Positions 1 to 9,933 of a stretch of 64,000 bases of DNA are shown here, piece by piece. The position numbers and the translations under genes were made by a program. Source of the stretch: Qipengyuania qiaonensis (GTDB lineage: Bacteria > Pseudomonadota > Alphaproteobacteria > Sphingomonadales > Sphingomonadaceae); NCBI RefSeq assembly GCF_019711515.1, contig NZ_JAIGNO010000006.1:124001-188000 (forward strand), given 5' to 3'. The notes beneath the pieces were generated by a model, which had not been told where the DNA came from, did not search any database, and saw nothing but the letters and a program-made list of their open reading frames with translations. Each line of letters starts with the position of its first letter. Position 1 is the first letter of the stretch.

Positions 1-504
1 CCGGCCCTTGGGGTGGAGCATGAATATCTCGACCCGGTCCAGACCCGCCACCGCGTCGATAGCCGCGCTGCCCGTGTCCCCGCTGGTCGCGCCGACGATG
101 GTCAGGCTGCCATCCTCGCGCGCGAGGAATTCCTCGAACAGCAGACCGAGCATTTGCAGCGCCACGTCCTTGAACGCCAGCGTCGGGCCATGGAACAGCT
201 CAAGCAGCCATTGCCGCTCGTCGAGCTGAGTCAGCGGCGTCACGGCCGCATGGGCGAAGCGGCCATAGGCTTTATCGGTCAGCTCGCGCAGCCGCTCGGG
301 CGTCAGGCATTCGCCGACAAAGGGTTGCATGATCCGCGCGGCGAGTTCGGCATACGGCAGACCGCGCATCGCGGCGATCTCGTCCGGAGAAAGCCGCGGC
401 CATTTTTCGGGCACGTAGAGACCGCCATCGCTGGCGAGGCCGGCCAGCGTGACGCCGGCGAAATCGAGCGCGGGCGCGCTGCCACGGGTAGAGACATATT
501 GCAT
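1..504 (-). CDS. thrC: Threonine synthase, N-terminal part (runs off the left edge)
   Basis: This is the first 168 codons of threonine synthase, the PLP enzyme that converts O-phosphohomoserine to threonine in the cytoplasm. The translation opens MQYVSTRG and continues with a DGGLYVPE segment, both typical of the ThrC N-terminal domain. The PLP-lysine motif FHGPTLAFKD is visible, followed by GATSGDTGSAA, which binds the cofactor phosphate. The reading frame is open to the first base of the window, so the C-terminal part lies outside. The gene follows surf1 in the same direction, a familiar order in sphingomonads, but here a divergent ArsR/AHSA1 pair sits between them. The identification is firm; the full length cannot be judged. 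Confidence 0.93.
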   Translation of the reverse strand, partial: MQYVSTRGSAPALDFAGVTLAGLASDGGLYVPEKWPRLSPDEIAAMRGLPYAELAARIMQPFVGECLTPERLRELTDKAYGRFAHAAVTPLTQLDERQWLLELFHGPTLAFKDVALQMLGLLFEEFLAREDGSLTIVGATSGDTGSAAIDAVAGLDRVEIFMLHPKGR

Positions 505-552
505 CGTGTCCGGCGGTTAGCGGCGCGGCGGTTCCCGGGCAAGCAAGCGGGA

Positions 553-855
553 CTAGTCCGCTGCTAGCTTTTGCTTGTCATCCGCCGCTTCCAGCTCGGT
601 CTTGAGCCGCGCAAGACCCCTGGCTGCGTGTGCCGCATGCGGACCGATCCAGCGATCGTGTATCGCCTGGATCGGCATGGCATCGAGGTGGTTGAACCGT
701 TCGCGCCCTTTGCGCACCGGCACGACCAGCCCGGCCCTCTCGAGCACACGCAGATGCATCATCACCGTAGTGCGATCCAAATCTTCGAACGCGCCGCAGA
801 CCTGTTTGGTCGTCAGCGGTCGCGGCCGGAGCGCATCGCAGATCGCGCGCCGCAC
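553..855 (-). CDS. ArsR-family winged-helix transcriptional regulator (N-terminus uncertain)
   Basis: This is a small winged-helix repressor of the ArsR type. The helix-turn-helix region reads LTTKQVCGAFEDLDRTTVMMHLRVLERAGLV, seen as LTTKQVCGAF, then TTVMMHLRVLERAGLV. The coordinates use a GTG start, but that start removes the conserved family N-terminus: in-frame codons upstream encode DAVFKALANPVRRAI, a hallmark of the family. Between the in-frame stop at 916-918 and the GTG there is no ATG, GTG or TTG. The best-placed initiator is an ATA at 904-906, giving (M)STDTELDAVFKALANP. Either a rare start codon on a near-leaderless mRNA is used or the gene has lost its start. It faces the AHSA1 gene across a palindrome and probably represses both. 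Confidence 0.8.
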   Translation of the reverse strand: MRRAICDALRPRPLTTKQVCGAFEDLDRTTVMMHLRVLERAGLVVPVRKGRERFNHLDAMPIQAIHDRWIGPHAAHAARGLARLKTELEAADDKQKLAAD

Positions 856-903
856 CGGATTGGCGAGTGCTTTGAAAACGGCGTCGAGTTCGGTATCGGT
901 TGA

Positions 904-925
904 TATGTTATCTTTTTATAACATA
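904..925. promoter_or_regulatory. Perfect inverted repeat, probable ArsR operator
   Basis: TATGTTAT (904-911) and ATAACATA (918-925) form a perfect 8-bp inverted repeat around a 6-nt T-rich spacer. It is an AT-rich island in GC-rich DNA and lies between the divergent ArsR and AHSA1 genes, where autoregulated ArsR-family operators are expected. The candidate ATA initiator of the regulator lies inside the left arm. That the regulator binds here is inference. Confidence 0.65.
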
Positions 926-953
926 ATTGAACGCGACTCAAGAGGAGCTGTCC

Positions 954-1409
954 ATGGAACTCAGGTTTCGCGTTTTCGCCCATATCTCGAAGCCGGTGCA
1001 CGAGGTGTTCGAGGCGGTGGCCGATCCGGACAAGCTGTCCTGCTATTTCACCACCGGCGGTGCCGTCGGCCGGCTTGAAGAGGGAAAAACGGTCACGTGG
1101 GATTTCCATGATTTCCCCGGCACCTTCCCGGTCCATGTGATCGAGGTCGTCCCCGACGAAAGAATCGTCCTCGAATGGCAGGCGAACGAGCCCGATGCCG
1201 ATTACAATGTCACGGTGACCATGACCTTCAAGCCGGTGGACGGAGAACCCGAACGGACGTTGGTCGAGATTGCCGAAGAGGGCTGGCGGGATACCGAGGC
1301 CGCGCTGAAGGGCAGCTATGGCAACTGCATGGGATGGAGCCAGATGCTTGCCGCTCTCAAAGCGTGGGTCGAATACGACATCAACCTGCGCGACGGGATG
1401 TACAAGTAG
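954..1409 (+). CDS. AHSA1/START-like (SRPBCC) domain protein
   Basis: This 151-residue protein has the SRPBCC fold pattern of the bacterial AHSA1 family: an N-terminal strand and helix (RVFAHISKPVHEVFEAVADP), a central TWDFHDFPG strand pair, and a C-terminal helix with GWSQMLAALKAWVE. Members bind small hydrophobic ligands, but the ligand here is unknown. The ATG was chosen because AGGAG lies 8 nt upstream; an upstream ATT-led extension has no support. Pairing of AHSA1 with an ArsR regulator is very common, though usually in one operon; here the two are divergent. It ends one base before the convergent surf1 stop codon. Confidence 0.85.
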   Translation: MELRFRVFAHISKPVHEVFEAVADPDKLSCYFTTGGAVGRLEEGKTVTWDFHDFPGTFPVHVIEVVPDERIVLEWQANEPDADYNVTVTMTFKPVDGEPERTLVEIAEEGWRDTEAALKGSYGNCMGWSQMLAALKAWVEYDINLRDGMYK

Positions 1410-1410
1410 C

Positions 1411-1971
1411 TCAGCCGCTCTTCCGGCGCCGCAGCGCCAGAATGTAGATTACCAGCGCCGTCAGCGCGAAAAAGAACCACTGCCCGGCATAGGCAAGGTG
1501 ATTGTTGGGAAGGTCGCGCGGATCGGGTGACGCAAGCATTTGAAGCCCTGCTATCTCATCCACCGCGACGAGCCTGCCGCCCGGAGCTATCGTTCCTCGC
1601 ACCTCGCCCCCACTCCAATCGACAGGAGCAGGATTACGCGAAAAACCGAGGTCGACAATCGCACGGCCTCCATCTGCGAGGGTGCATGTCGCGCGCTGGG
1701 CCACGCCCTTTTCTCCGCGCAGGCTGGTTCCGGCCACGGTGGTGATGCCGTCGACTTGGACGCAGTCGATGTTGCTACGGCGATAGAGGACTTCCTCCAG
1801 CACGGCGGGATCGCGTGGATATTCTACGTTCTCCGATAGCGCCAGCGACCGTTCCGCTCGTGCTATCAGCGCTTCCTTTTCTTCCATCCGGCCGAGTTGC
1901 CAGATGCCAAGTGCGATCATGGTCGCGACTGCCGCCGCGACGAGAATAGTCGGCAGGATCGGAACGCGCAT
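1411..1971 (-). CDS. SURF1 family cytochrome oxidase assembly protein
   Basis: This is a 186-residue inner-membrane protein of the SURF1 family, which helps insert haem a into subunit I of cytochrome c oxidase. It has the expected layout: an N-terminal membrane helix ending in GIWQLGRMEEKEALI, a periplasmic domain of about 130 residues, and a C-terminal membrane helix (QWFFFALTALVIYILA). The start ATG overlaps the stop of the upstream DUF983 gene by one base (TGATG), which supports both the start and translational coupling. It is somewhat shorter than many SURF1 proteins of 220-250 residues. Confidence 0.88.
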   Translation of the reverse strand: MRVPILPTILVAAAVATMIALGIWQLGRMEEKEALIARAERSLALSENVEYPRDPAVLEEVLYRRSNIDCVQVDGITTVAGTSLRGEKGVAQRATCTLADGGRAIVDLGFSRNPAPVDWSGGEVRGTIAPGGRLVAVDEIAGLQMLASPDPRDLPNNHLAYAGQWFFFALTALVIYILALRRRKSG

Positions 1972-2360
1972 CAGATATCCCTGCTTCCCGCCTCGCGAGC
2001 GTCGTTGCGGTATTCGCTCGCCAGCAGCCAGGCTTTGGTTATCCGCAACCCCCCAAGTACGAGCGCGAAAGTCACCGGAATCCATATGAGGACGTGAACC
2101 CACCATGCCGGGACAAAGGAAAGCTCGACCCAAATTGCCAGAGCGACTGTGATTGTACCGACTGCCAGCGTGAGCAATGCGGCAGGTCCATCGCCGACAT
2201 TGAAGCGCGAGTAACCCAGACCGCAGATGCCGCACCTTTCCGAGAATGCGAGCATACCGTCGAACATGGTCTTCGCCCCACAACGGGGACACAAACCGAG
2301 AAGGGCAGCCTCGGATAGACCGGGCTGCCCCTCGCGTGTTTCGGGATTTTCCGAAGACAT
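1971..2360 (-). CDS. DUF983 family membrane protein
   Basis: This is a 129-residue protein of the DUF983 family, found in alphaproteobacterial cytochrome oxidase operons but without an established reaction. It has an N-terminal zinc-ribbon-like pair (CPRCG then CGICG, 21 residues apart) followed by two hydrophobic helices of about 20-25 residues. The ATG chosen here begins MSSENPETREG and overlaps the ctaE stop by one base. A longer reading from further upstream would run inside ctaE. Position suggests a role in oxidase assembly, possibly metal handling by the four cysteines (inference). Confidence 0.85.
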   Translation of the reverse strand: MSSENPETREGQPGLSEAALLGLCPRCGAKTMFDGMLAFSERCGICGLGYSRFNVGDGPAALLTLAVGTITVALAIWVELSFVPAWWVHVLIWIPVTFALVLGGLRITKAWLLASEYRNDAREAGSRDI

Positions 2361-3181
2361 CAGTGAGTGGCAGCGCCCCAGCCGCCCCAGACGTAGACGA
2401 CGATAAACAGGAACAGCCACACGACGTCAACGAAGTGCCAGTACCATGCCGCCGCTTCGAATCCAAAATGCTGGCGCGGCGTGAAGTGGCCTTTGTAGGT
2501 ACGGACGAGGCAGACGATCAGGAAGATCGTACCAACCAGAACGTGGAAGCCGTGGAAACCGGTCGCCATGTAAAAGGCCGAACTGTAGGTGTTGCCGCCG
2601 AAGGCAAACGGCGCGTGGAGATATTCATAGGCCTGAACAGCCGTGAAGATCGCCCCAAGGATAATCGTTAGCCACAGACCCTTCTTCAGACCCTCGCGAT
2701 CGCCGTGGATCAGGCTGTGATGAGCCCAGGTCACCGTGGTGCCCGAGCAGAGCAGAATCAGCGTGTTGAGCAGCGGCAGACTGAACGGATCGATAACCGC
2801 TTCGATCGCCACGGGCGGAAACACGCCGCCGACGACTTCGGAAATCTCGCTGGGGAACAGCGCAAAGTCGAACCAGCTCCAGAACCAGCCGACGAAGAAC
2901 ATCACTTCCGAAGCGATAAACAGGATCATGCCGTAGCGCATGTGCAACTGGACGACCGGTGTGTGGTCGCCCCGCTCGGCTTCCTTCACGATGTTCGAAA
3001 ACCACGCGAAGAAGGTCGCGATCAGGCCGGCGATGCCGAGACCAAGCACCAGATGCGCGCTGGCCATCTCGTGCATGAACAGCACCATGCCGCTGGTGAA
3101 GGTCAACGCCGAAATCGAGCCGATCAGCGGCCATACATCGGGTTCGAGGATGTGGTATTGGTGATTGACGTTGCCAGCCAT
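2360..3181 (-). CDS. ctaE: Cytochrome c oxidase subunit III
   Basis: This 273-residue polytopic protein is subunit III of the aa3-type oxidase, which stabilises the catalytic core. It begins MAGNVNHQYHILEPDVWPL and contains the family segments MFFVGWFWSWFDFALFP, TVTWAHHSLIHGDR and GFHGFHVLVGTIFL, with about seven hydrophobic segments. It lies between ctaG and DUF983, with a 66-nt gap upstream that carries no obvious element. Confidence 0.95.
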   Translation of the reverse strand: MAGNVNHQYHILEPDVWPLIGSISALTFTSGMVLFMHEMASAHLVLGLGIAGLIATFFAWFSNIVKEAERGDHTPVVQLHMRYGMILFIASEVMFFVGWFWSWFDFALFPSEISEVVGGVFPPVAIEAVIDPFSLPLLNTLILLCSGTTVTWAHHSLIHGDREGLKKGLWLTIILGAIFTAVQAYEYLHAPFAFGGNTYSSAFYMATGFHGFHVLVGTIFLIVCLVRTYKGHFTPRQHFGFEAAAWYWHFVDVVWLFLFIVVYVWGGWGAATH

Positions 3182-3247
3182 TGTACTCGCGTCCTGGGTT
3201 TCGCTTTGCGGGTGCCCTTAATGCGCCAATGCGCGCGGGTCTAGGGG

Positions 3248-3832
3248 CTACTCGGCAGATTCCAGCGCCCGGTGAAAAGTATAGGAGAGCGTGATCTGTT
3301 CCACGCCGTCCATATTGGGATCGTCGAGCGCCTTGGGATCGACGTAATAGAGGACCGGCATACGCACTTCCTGACCCGGCTCCAGCACCTGTTCTGTGAA
3401 GCAGAAGCACTGGATCTTGTTGAAATACGCGCCGGCTTGTTCCGGCTCGACATTGAAAGTCGCCGTACCCGTAATCCGCTCGTCCGAATTGTTCTTGGCT
3501 AGATAGATAGCCATGTCGCGCTGGCCGATGGTCACCGTGTCGGTGACCTGTTCGGGGCGGAAACTCCATGGGACGTCACTTGCCGTCGTCCCGTCGAAAC
3601 GGATCGATATAGTCCTGCCGCCTGCGCTCGCACCCAGACGTGCCGCGATTTCGGCGTCGCTCTCCGTCGCCCGCTGGGTGGTGCCGCCGAAACCGGTGAC
3701 CTGGCAAAACAGCTGATATAGCGGAACCGCGGCATAGCCGAGGCCGAGCATCGCCAAGGCGCCGAGCAGGGCGAGCAACGCAGTGCGGTTCTTGCGGGAT
3801 TCGAGTGTTGCAGTCGTCACATCAGCCCTCAC
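3248..3832 (-). CDS. ctaG: Cytochrome c oxidase assembly protein CtaG (Cox11)
   Basis: This is the periplasmic copper chaperone that builds the CuB site of oxidase subunit I. It has one N-terminal membrane anchor (ALLALLGALAMLGLGYAAVP), the PLYQLFCQVTGFGGT segment, and the copper-binding KIQCFCFTEQ motif with the CFC pair. At 194 residues it has normal length. The GTG start overlaps the TGA of the small upstream gene as GTGA, which supports this start; a second in-frame GTG four codons later cannot be excluded. Confidence 0.94.
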   Translation of the reverse strand: MRADVTTATLESRKNRTALLALLGALAMLGLGYAAVPLYQLFCQVTGFGGTTQRATESDAEIAARLGASAGGRTISIRFDGTTASDVPWSFRPEQVTDTVTIGQRDMAIYLAKNNSDERITGTATFNVEPEQAGAYFNKIQCFCFTEQVLEPGQEVRMPVLYYVDPKALDDPNMDGVEQITLSYTFHRALESAE

Positions 3833-3948
3833 ATCCGCGCGATGGTGATTACGTAGAAAAGGACAGCAAAGAACAGCAGGATACCACCAAGCACGAGATT
3901 ACGGCTCTTCTGGCGGCGTTTGAATTCGATTTCTTCTTCGGGGGTCAT
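3829..3948 (-). CDS. Small single-helix membrane protein in the cox operon (CoxF-like)
   Basis: This 39-codon gene encodes a charged head ([17 protein letters not shown]) followed by one hydrophobic helix ([20 protein letters not shown]) and a short RM tail. Its ATG overlaps the ctaB stop as ATGA and its TGA overlaps the ctaG GTG start, so it fills the gap between the two exactly and must be translated with them. Small proteins of this style sit between ctaB and ctaG in many Alphaproteobacteria and are thought to be minor oxidase subunits or assembly factors; no function can be read directly from it. Confidence 0.85.
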   Translation of the reverse strand: MTPEEEIEFKRRQKSRNLVLGGILLFFAVLFYVITIARM

Positions 3949-4862
3949 GCGATCCATCCCAGATTGGCGAATACCCGATCCGCGACCAGCGCCGCAAACA
4001 GGGCAAAAAGATAGACGATGCTGAAAGCGAACAGGCGCTTTTCAGGTCTCATCGTATCGTTTTCACCAGTCTGCCGAAAAGCGACCGGAAACGAAAGTGC
4101 AAGGAAGGCAAGCGTCAGCGCAAGCGCGGCAATACCGTAAACGTAGCTGGTCCCGCCAATAACCCAAGGCGCGGCCGCGATCGGCACGAGCAACACGGCA
4201 TAGGCGAGAATCTGACGGCGGGTCGACGCTTCGCCCCTCACTACCGGCATCATCGGAATACCGACATTGGCGTAATCGGTCTTCACGAACAGCGCGAGCG
4301 CCCAGAAATGCGGAGGAGTCCACATGAAAATGATAAGAAACAACAGCACCGGCATCAGCGTGATATCGCCCGTGACGGCGACCCATCCGATCATGGGCGG
4401 AAAGGCTCCTGCCCCGCCTCCGATGACAATGTTCTGCGGCGTGCGCGGTTTCAGCCAGATCGTATAGACTACCGCGTAATAGATGATGGCAACGAACAGG
4501 ATTACCGCAGAAAGCCAGTTTACCGCCAATCCCATGATCAGCACCGAGGCAACGGACACCAGCACGCCGAAATCGCGCGCATCGTTACGCTGCATGCGAC
4601 CCGCCGGAATTGGCCGCTTCGACGTCCGTTTCATGCCGGCATCGAGATCGGCTTCCCACCATTGGTTGAGCACCGCCGAGCCACCCGCACCCATCGCAAT
4701 GCAGAGTATCGCGGTAAAGCCGAGCACCGGATTGATGTGACCGGGCGCGGCTAGCAACCCGCATAGTCCGGTGAAGATCACAAGGCTCATCACGCGCGGT
4801 TTGGTCAGCGCGAAGAAATCGCGCCATTCCGCCGGGAGCTGGGTTGGAACGGTCTGGGTCAT
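3945..4862 (-). CDS. ctaB: Protohaem IX farnesyltransferase (haem O synthase)
   Basis: This 305-residue UbiA-family prenyltransferase attaches a farnesyl group to protohaem IX, the first step to haem A. It shows the first Asp-rich motif [15 protein letters not shown] and the conserved RPIPAGR segment that follows it, plus [15 protein letters not shown] and about eight membrane helices. It is separated from ctaD by an epoxide-hydrolase-like gene, which is unusual. No ctaA (haem A synthase) is visible in the window. Confidence 0.94.
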   Translation of the reverse strand: MTQTVPTQLPAEWRDFFALTKPRVMSLVIFTGLCGLLAAPGHINPVLGFTAILCIAMGAGGSAVLNQWWEADLDAGMKRTSKRPIPAGRMQRNDARDFGVLVSVASVLIMGLAVNWLSAVILFVAIIYYAVVYTIWLKPRTPQNIVIGGGAGAFPPMIGWVAVTGDITLMPVLLFLIIFMWTPPHFWALALFVKTDYANVGIPMMPVVRGEASTRRQILAYAVLLVPIAAAPWVIGGTSYVYGIAALALTLAFLALSFPVAFRQTGENDTMRPEKRLFAFSIVYLFALFAALVADRVFANLGWIA

Positions 4863-4885
4863 GGAATCGAGCGCCCTATAGGCGT

Positions 4886-5845
4886 TTAGAGGCGCTTTAG
4901 CCAGTCGATCAGGATACGGTTCACTTCTTCGGGCCGTTCCTGCTGCGTCCAGTGGCCCACGCCTTCGAGGATATGGCCTTCGGCCTTGGGGGCGAACATC
5001 TTCACCAGAGCCACGGGGTCCTCCACAGCCCCGAACAGGAAGGTCGCGGGATCACGCGTGCCGCCAATAAACAGTGCGGGCTGTTCGATGAGCTTGCCCG
5101 CCCAGCGCTGAAGCCATTCATAATCCGCTTCATGGTTGCGATAGCGATTGAGCGGGCCACGAAAGCCGGAAGATTCGAACTCGGCCTGGTAGAAATCGAG
5201 ATCGTCTTCGGTAAGCCATGCCACCGGCTCCGGATCGGGTAGCCCCTTCAGGAAGGTGGCACCCAACGGCTTGTCCCAGTAACTGCCGGGCGGCACATCG
5301 CCGCTGATCGAATACATCATGCGCTGGACAAAATCGCGCGGATTCCCCTCGGCTTCGGCCTCGGCAACGCCGGGTTCCTGAAAATACTCCTGATAGAAAA
5401 ACCGGCCTTGCGAGGTGAAATGCTCGCGAAAAACCTCGGTGAACGGTCGGCGGGGGACGCCGGCAAACGGCACCGAAAGTCCCGCGACCGCCCGGAAATG
5501 CTCCGGATTTGTGAGCGCCGAATTCCACACGATCGGAGCGCCCCAGTCATGGCCGATCAATATTGCCGGCTCATTCGGTGACAGCACCCCCTTCAGACCC
5601 ACGAGATCGCCGACAATGCGCTCCATCGCATAGGCTTGGACAGCGTGGGGTTTGTCCGATCCGCCATAACCTCGCACATCGATCGCACAGGCGGTAAATC
5701 CAGCTGCGGCGATCGGTCCGATCTGAAGCCGCCAGCTATACCAGCTTTCGGGAAACCCGTGGACCAGAATGGCCAGCGGCCCATCACCCTTGATCGCACA
5801 ACGCAGGCTTGCTTCACCGGTGTCGATGGTCCGCATTTCACGCAT
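4886..5845 (-). CDS. Alpha/beta hydrolase, epoxide hydrolase-like
   Basis: This 319-residue protein has the epoxide-hydrolase pattern: the oxyanion segment [12 protein letters not shown], the nucleophile elbow [11 protein letters not shown] with Asp as the nucleophile, a cap with paired tyrosines (FFYQEYFQ), and a C-terminal [10 protein letters not shown] supplying the His. The start MREMRTID is preceded by AGGGGAGAAACCC, a good ribosome binding site; a longer reading upstream would cross the ctaD terminator. It lies between ctaD and ctaB, with a strong terminator upstream of it, so ctaB and the genes after it probably need a promoter in or before this gene. The substrate is unknown. Confidence 0.85.
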   Translation of the reverse strand: MREMRTIDTGEASLRCAIKGDGPLAILVHGFPESWYSWRLQIGPIAAAGFTACAIDVRGYGGSDKPHAVQAYAMERIVGDLVGLKGVLSPNEPAILIGHDWGAPIVWNSALTNPEHFRAVAGLSVPFAGVPRRPFTEVFREHFTSQGRFFYQEYFQEPGVAEAEAEGNPRDFVQRMMYSISGDVPPGSYWDKPLGATFLKGLPDPEPVAWLTEDDLDFYQAEFESSGFRGPLNRYRNHEADYEWLQRWAGKLIEQPALFIGGTRDPATFLFGAVEDPVALVKMFAPKAEGHILEGVGHWTQQERPEEVNRILIDWLKRL

Positions 5846-5859
5846 TGGGTTTCTCCCCT

Positions 5860-5897
5860 TGGAACAAGAAACGGCCGGTCCATCACCGGACCGGCCG
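5860..5897 (-). terminator. Rho-independent terminator after ctaD
   Basis: A perfect 10-bp GC stem (5872-5881 pairing with 5888-5897) with a 6-nt loop is followed on the minus strand by TTTCTTGTT. It lies 30 nt after the ctaD stop codon and separates ctaC-ctaD from the epoxide hydrolase-like gene and ctaB. Confidence 0.8.
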
Positions 5898-5928
5898 CTC
5901 TTGCATGCCCAGCCTGTCGAGCGTGGAC

Positions 5929-7671
<1,743 letters not shown>

Positions 7672-8745
7672 TTAGGCGGTCGGGGCGACGGGCGCGGCGC
7701 CAGCGCCCGGCGCACCGGGCTCCGCACTTTCGGGTTCCTGCGCCGGAGCGGCAGCAGGCTCTGCTTCCGCACCCTCTTCTTCGGCACCGGCGATGCTGCC
7801 GCCCTGCGCCAGGACCCAGGCGTTGTACTGATCCATCGGCAACGCCTCGATCGCGATCGGCATGTAGCCGTGGCGCGCGCCGCACAGTTCGGAACACTGA
7901 CCGTAATACACCCCAGGCTCGTCGATGAAGAGCATCTTCTCGTTCAGACGGCCAGGTACGGCGTCGAGCTTGAACCACAGGCTCGGCACAGCGAAAGAGT
8001 GGATGACGTCGGCAGCCGTGGTCTGCAGACGGATCGGCACACCCGCGGGAACGACCATGCGATTGTCGACCGCAAGCTGATGCGGCTCGCCGCGCGCATC
8101 GGCCTCTTCCTTGGTCAGCATGTTCGAAACGACTTCGAAATCGCCATTGTCGGGATAGGCATATCCCCAATACCACTGGTAACCTATTGCCTTGACCGTG
8201 ATCGCATCCTTCGGCGGCGATTTGTACTGCGCGCTCAACAGGCCGATCGAGGGAACGGCAATACCGAGCAGTACGAGTGCCGGGACCACCGTCCAGATCA
8301 CTTCGATCAGCGTATTGTGGCTGGTCTTGGAAGGCACTGGATTGGCGCGGCGGTTATACTTCAGAATAACCCAGATGAAGAGCGCCAGAACGAAGGCGCT
8401 GATGATCGCCATCACCCAGACGAGACCGATATGGAGCGAGTTGGCCTGGTGACCGATCGGCGAGTATTGCTGCTGGACGTCCAGCCCGCCATCGACCGGC
8501 ATACCCTTGCCCGGAGTCGGTTGCATGGGTGTGTAGGCACCGGCGCCGGGACCGACATCTTCGCTCGAAGCCTCCGCTGCATCAGCGGGGTCGAGCGCTT
8601 CAACCTGTTCTGCGGCAGGTGTTTCAGCAGGTGTTTCGGCAGCTTCCTGCGCCATCGCGCCCTGTGCGCCGAAAGCCAGCATAGCCGCCATCGCCAGGCT
8701 GGCGACAATCCGGTGGAACCCGTTGAGGGAGCCGAGAATTTTCAT
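7672..8745 (-). CDS. ctaC: Cytochrome c oxidase subunit II
   Basis: This subunit II holds the CuA centre that takes electrons from cytochrome c. It has a signal peptide (start MKILGSLNG, hydrophobic core, AMAQ), an Ala/Glu/Pro-rich spacer, two membrane helices, and a periplasmic cupredoxin domain with QWYWGYAYPD and the complete CuA motif CSELCGARHGYMPI. The C-terminal 50 residues are Ala/Glu/Pro-rich low complexity, longer than usual, and carry no cytochrome c motif. At 357 residues it is longer than the roughly 280-300 typical, owing to the two low-complexity ends. First gene of the oxidase cluster. Confidence 0.96.
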   Translation of the reverse strand: MKILGSLNGFHRIVASLAMAAMLAFGAQGAMAQEAAETPAETPAAEQVEALDPADAAEASSEDVGPGAGAYTPMQPTPGKGMPVDGGLDVQQQYSPIGHQANSLHIGLVWVMAIISAFVLALFIWVILKYNRRANPVPSKTSHNTLIEVIWTVVPALVLLGIAVPSIGLLSAQYKSPPKDAITVKAIGYQWYWGYAYPDNGDFEVVSNMLTKEEADARGEPHQLAVDNRMVVPAGVPIRLQTTAADVIHSFAVPSLWFKLDAVPGRLNEKMLFIDEPGVYYGQCSELCGARHGYMPIAIEALPMDQYNAWVLAQGGSIAGAEEEGAEAEPAAAPAQEPESAEPGAPGAGAAPVAPTA

Positions 8746-8956
8746 CGTCTTGGCACTCTTTCGTGTCGTGTCTCGTTCCGGGCCTGCCGATACAGCGCGA
8801 ATCCCGCATGCACGGCGTAACGCGCCCCTGCGAGGGCCCAGTTGCGCCCGCCTATAGGCAGGGATTGCGCTTGCCTCAAGCGGGTGGCGGATAAAAATCT
8901 GCCAGGCGCTTTGCCTCTTGCGCAATTGGGCACAAGAGGCTTTGGACCCCAGCACC

Positions 8957-9538
8957 ATGACCGACGAAGAAATTCTCTCCGAATTCCGTGCCAGCGAAGC
9001 TCTGTTGGAAGGCCATTTCAAACTGTCCAGCGGACGACACAGCGGGCACTATCTCCAATGTGCCCGCGTGCTGATGAATGCGGAGCGCGCCGGAAGGCTG
9101 GCTTTCGCCCTCACCCAGAAAATTCCACGGGACATTCGCAGCCGGATCGATGTGGTGGTAAGCCCCGCAATGGGTGGGATCATCATTGGCCAGGAGATGG
9201 GCCGCGCGCTGGGCAAGGATGCAATGTTTCTCGAGCGGCCGGACGGCACCTTCCACTTGCGCCGCGGCTTCAGGCTCGAACCGGGTACCAAGGTACTGAT
9301 GGTGGAAGACGTTGTGACGACGGGTCTCTCCAGCCGCGAGGCGATCGCGGCGATCGGTCGCGAAGGCGGCGAAGTGATCGCCGAAGTCGCGCTGGTCGAC
9401 CGTTCGAGCGGCGCGGCGGACCTCGGCGTGCCCTTCTTCCCGCTCGTCGACATCAATTTCCCCACATACGCGGAAGACGAGCTCCCTGCCGAGCTCGCGG
9501 CTGTCGAATTGACCAAACCGGGGAGCCGTCAGGGGTGA
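8957..9538 (+). CDS. pyrE: Orotate phosphoribosyltransferase
   Basis: This 193-residue cytoplasmic enzyme joins orotate to PRPP to make OMP in pyrimidine synthesis. The PRPP-binding loop VLMVEDVVTTGLSS is clear, with the FKLSSGRHSGHYLQC segment near the N-terminus and VVSPAMGGIIIGQE in the middle. The ATG (MTDEEILSEFRASEALL) is the conserved start. It heads a tightly coupled run with a VOC gene, pdxJ, acpS and lepB, and is divergent from ctaC across about 210 bp in which I see no confident promoter or operator. Confidence 0.95.
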   Translation: MTDEEILSEFRASEALLEGHFKLSSGRHSGHYLQCARVLMNAERAGRLAFALTQKIPRDIRSRIDVVVSPAMGGIIIGQEMGRALGKDAMFLERPDGTFHLRRGFRLEPGTKVLMVEDVVTTGLSSREAIAAIGREGGEVIAEVALVDRSSGAADLGVPFFPLVDINFPTYAEDELPAELAAVELTKPGSRQG

Positions 9539-9933
9539 TCCCCGTTTTCCACCTGTCCTTTCCGGTCCGCGATCTCGACGAAGCGATCGCATTCTACACC
9601 GTCACCCTGAGAGCAAGCCTGGGACGACGCGAGCCTGAATGGGCCGATATCGGTCTATTCGGGGCGCAGGTGACGTTGCAACTCGCGCCCGAGCACGTGT
9701 TATCGCCAATGCCGCGGACGCGTCATTTCGGCGCTACCGTCGCCTGGGACGAGTGGGAGGTATTGACCAAAGGCCTCTCCGACTTCGTCGAGTCCCCGAC
9801 CGTTGGCCATGTCGGCACCGAGCGCGAGCAGGCCAAGGCGATGATCAGCGACCCAAGCGGCAATCTCATCGAGATCAAGGCCTACCGCAATCCTGCCCTA
9901 GTGCTTCCATTGCTCGATGGAGCTGCATCATGA
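9535..9933 (+). CDS. VOC (glyoxalase/dioxygenase superfamily) protein
   Basis: This 132-residue single-domain VOC protein begins [20 protein letters not shown] and ends with [13 protein letters not shown], where the last Glu is a typical metal ligand; the first-strand His (FHLSF) would be another. The GTG start overlaps the pyrE stop as GTGA, and its own stop overlaps the pdxJ start as ATGA, so it is translated within the pyrE-pdxJ unit. Substrate unknown; a role linked to B6 or pyrimidine synthesis is not established. Confidence 0.85.
   Translation: MIPVFHLSFPVRDLDEAIAFYTVTLRASLGRREPEWADIGLFGAQVTLQLAPEHVLSPMPRTRHFGATVAWDEWEVLTKGLSDFVESPTVGHVGTEREQAKAMISDPSGNLIEIKAYRNPALVLPLLDGAAS

Noticed and set aside
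2625..3569. A 314-codon minus-strand frame overlapping ctaE and ctaG
   Set aside because: It is Arg-rich shadow coding in a second frame of ctaE, with no motif and no ribosome binding site.
8842..9933. A long plus-strand frame of 363 codons containing the VOC gene
   Set aside because: Its first two thirds overlap pyrE in another frame and show no family pattern; only the part after 9535 is a gene.
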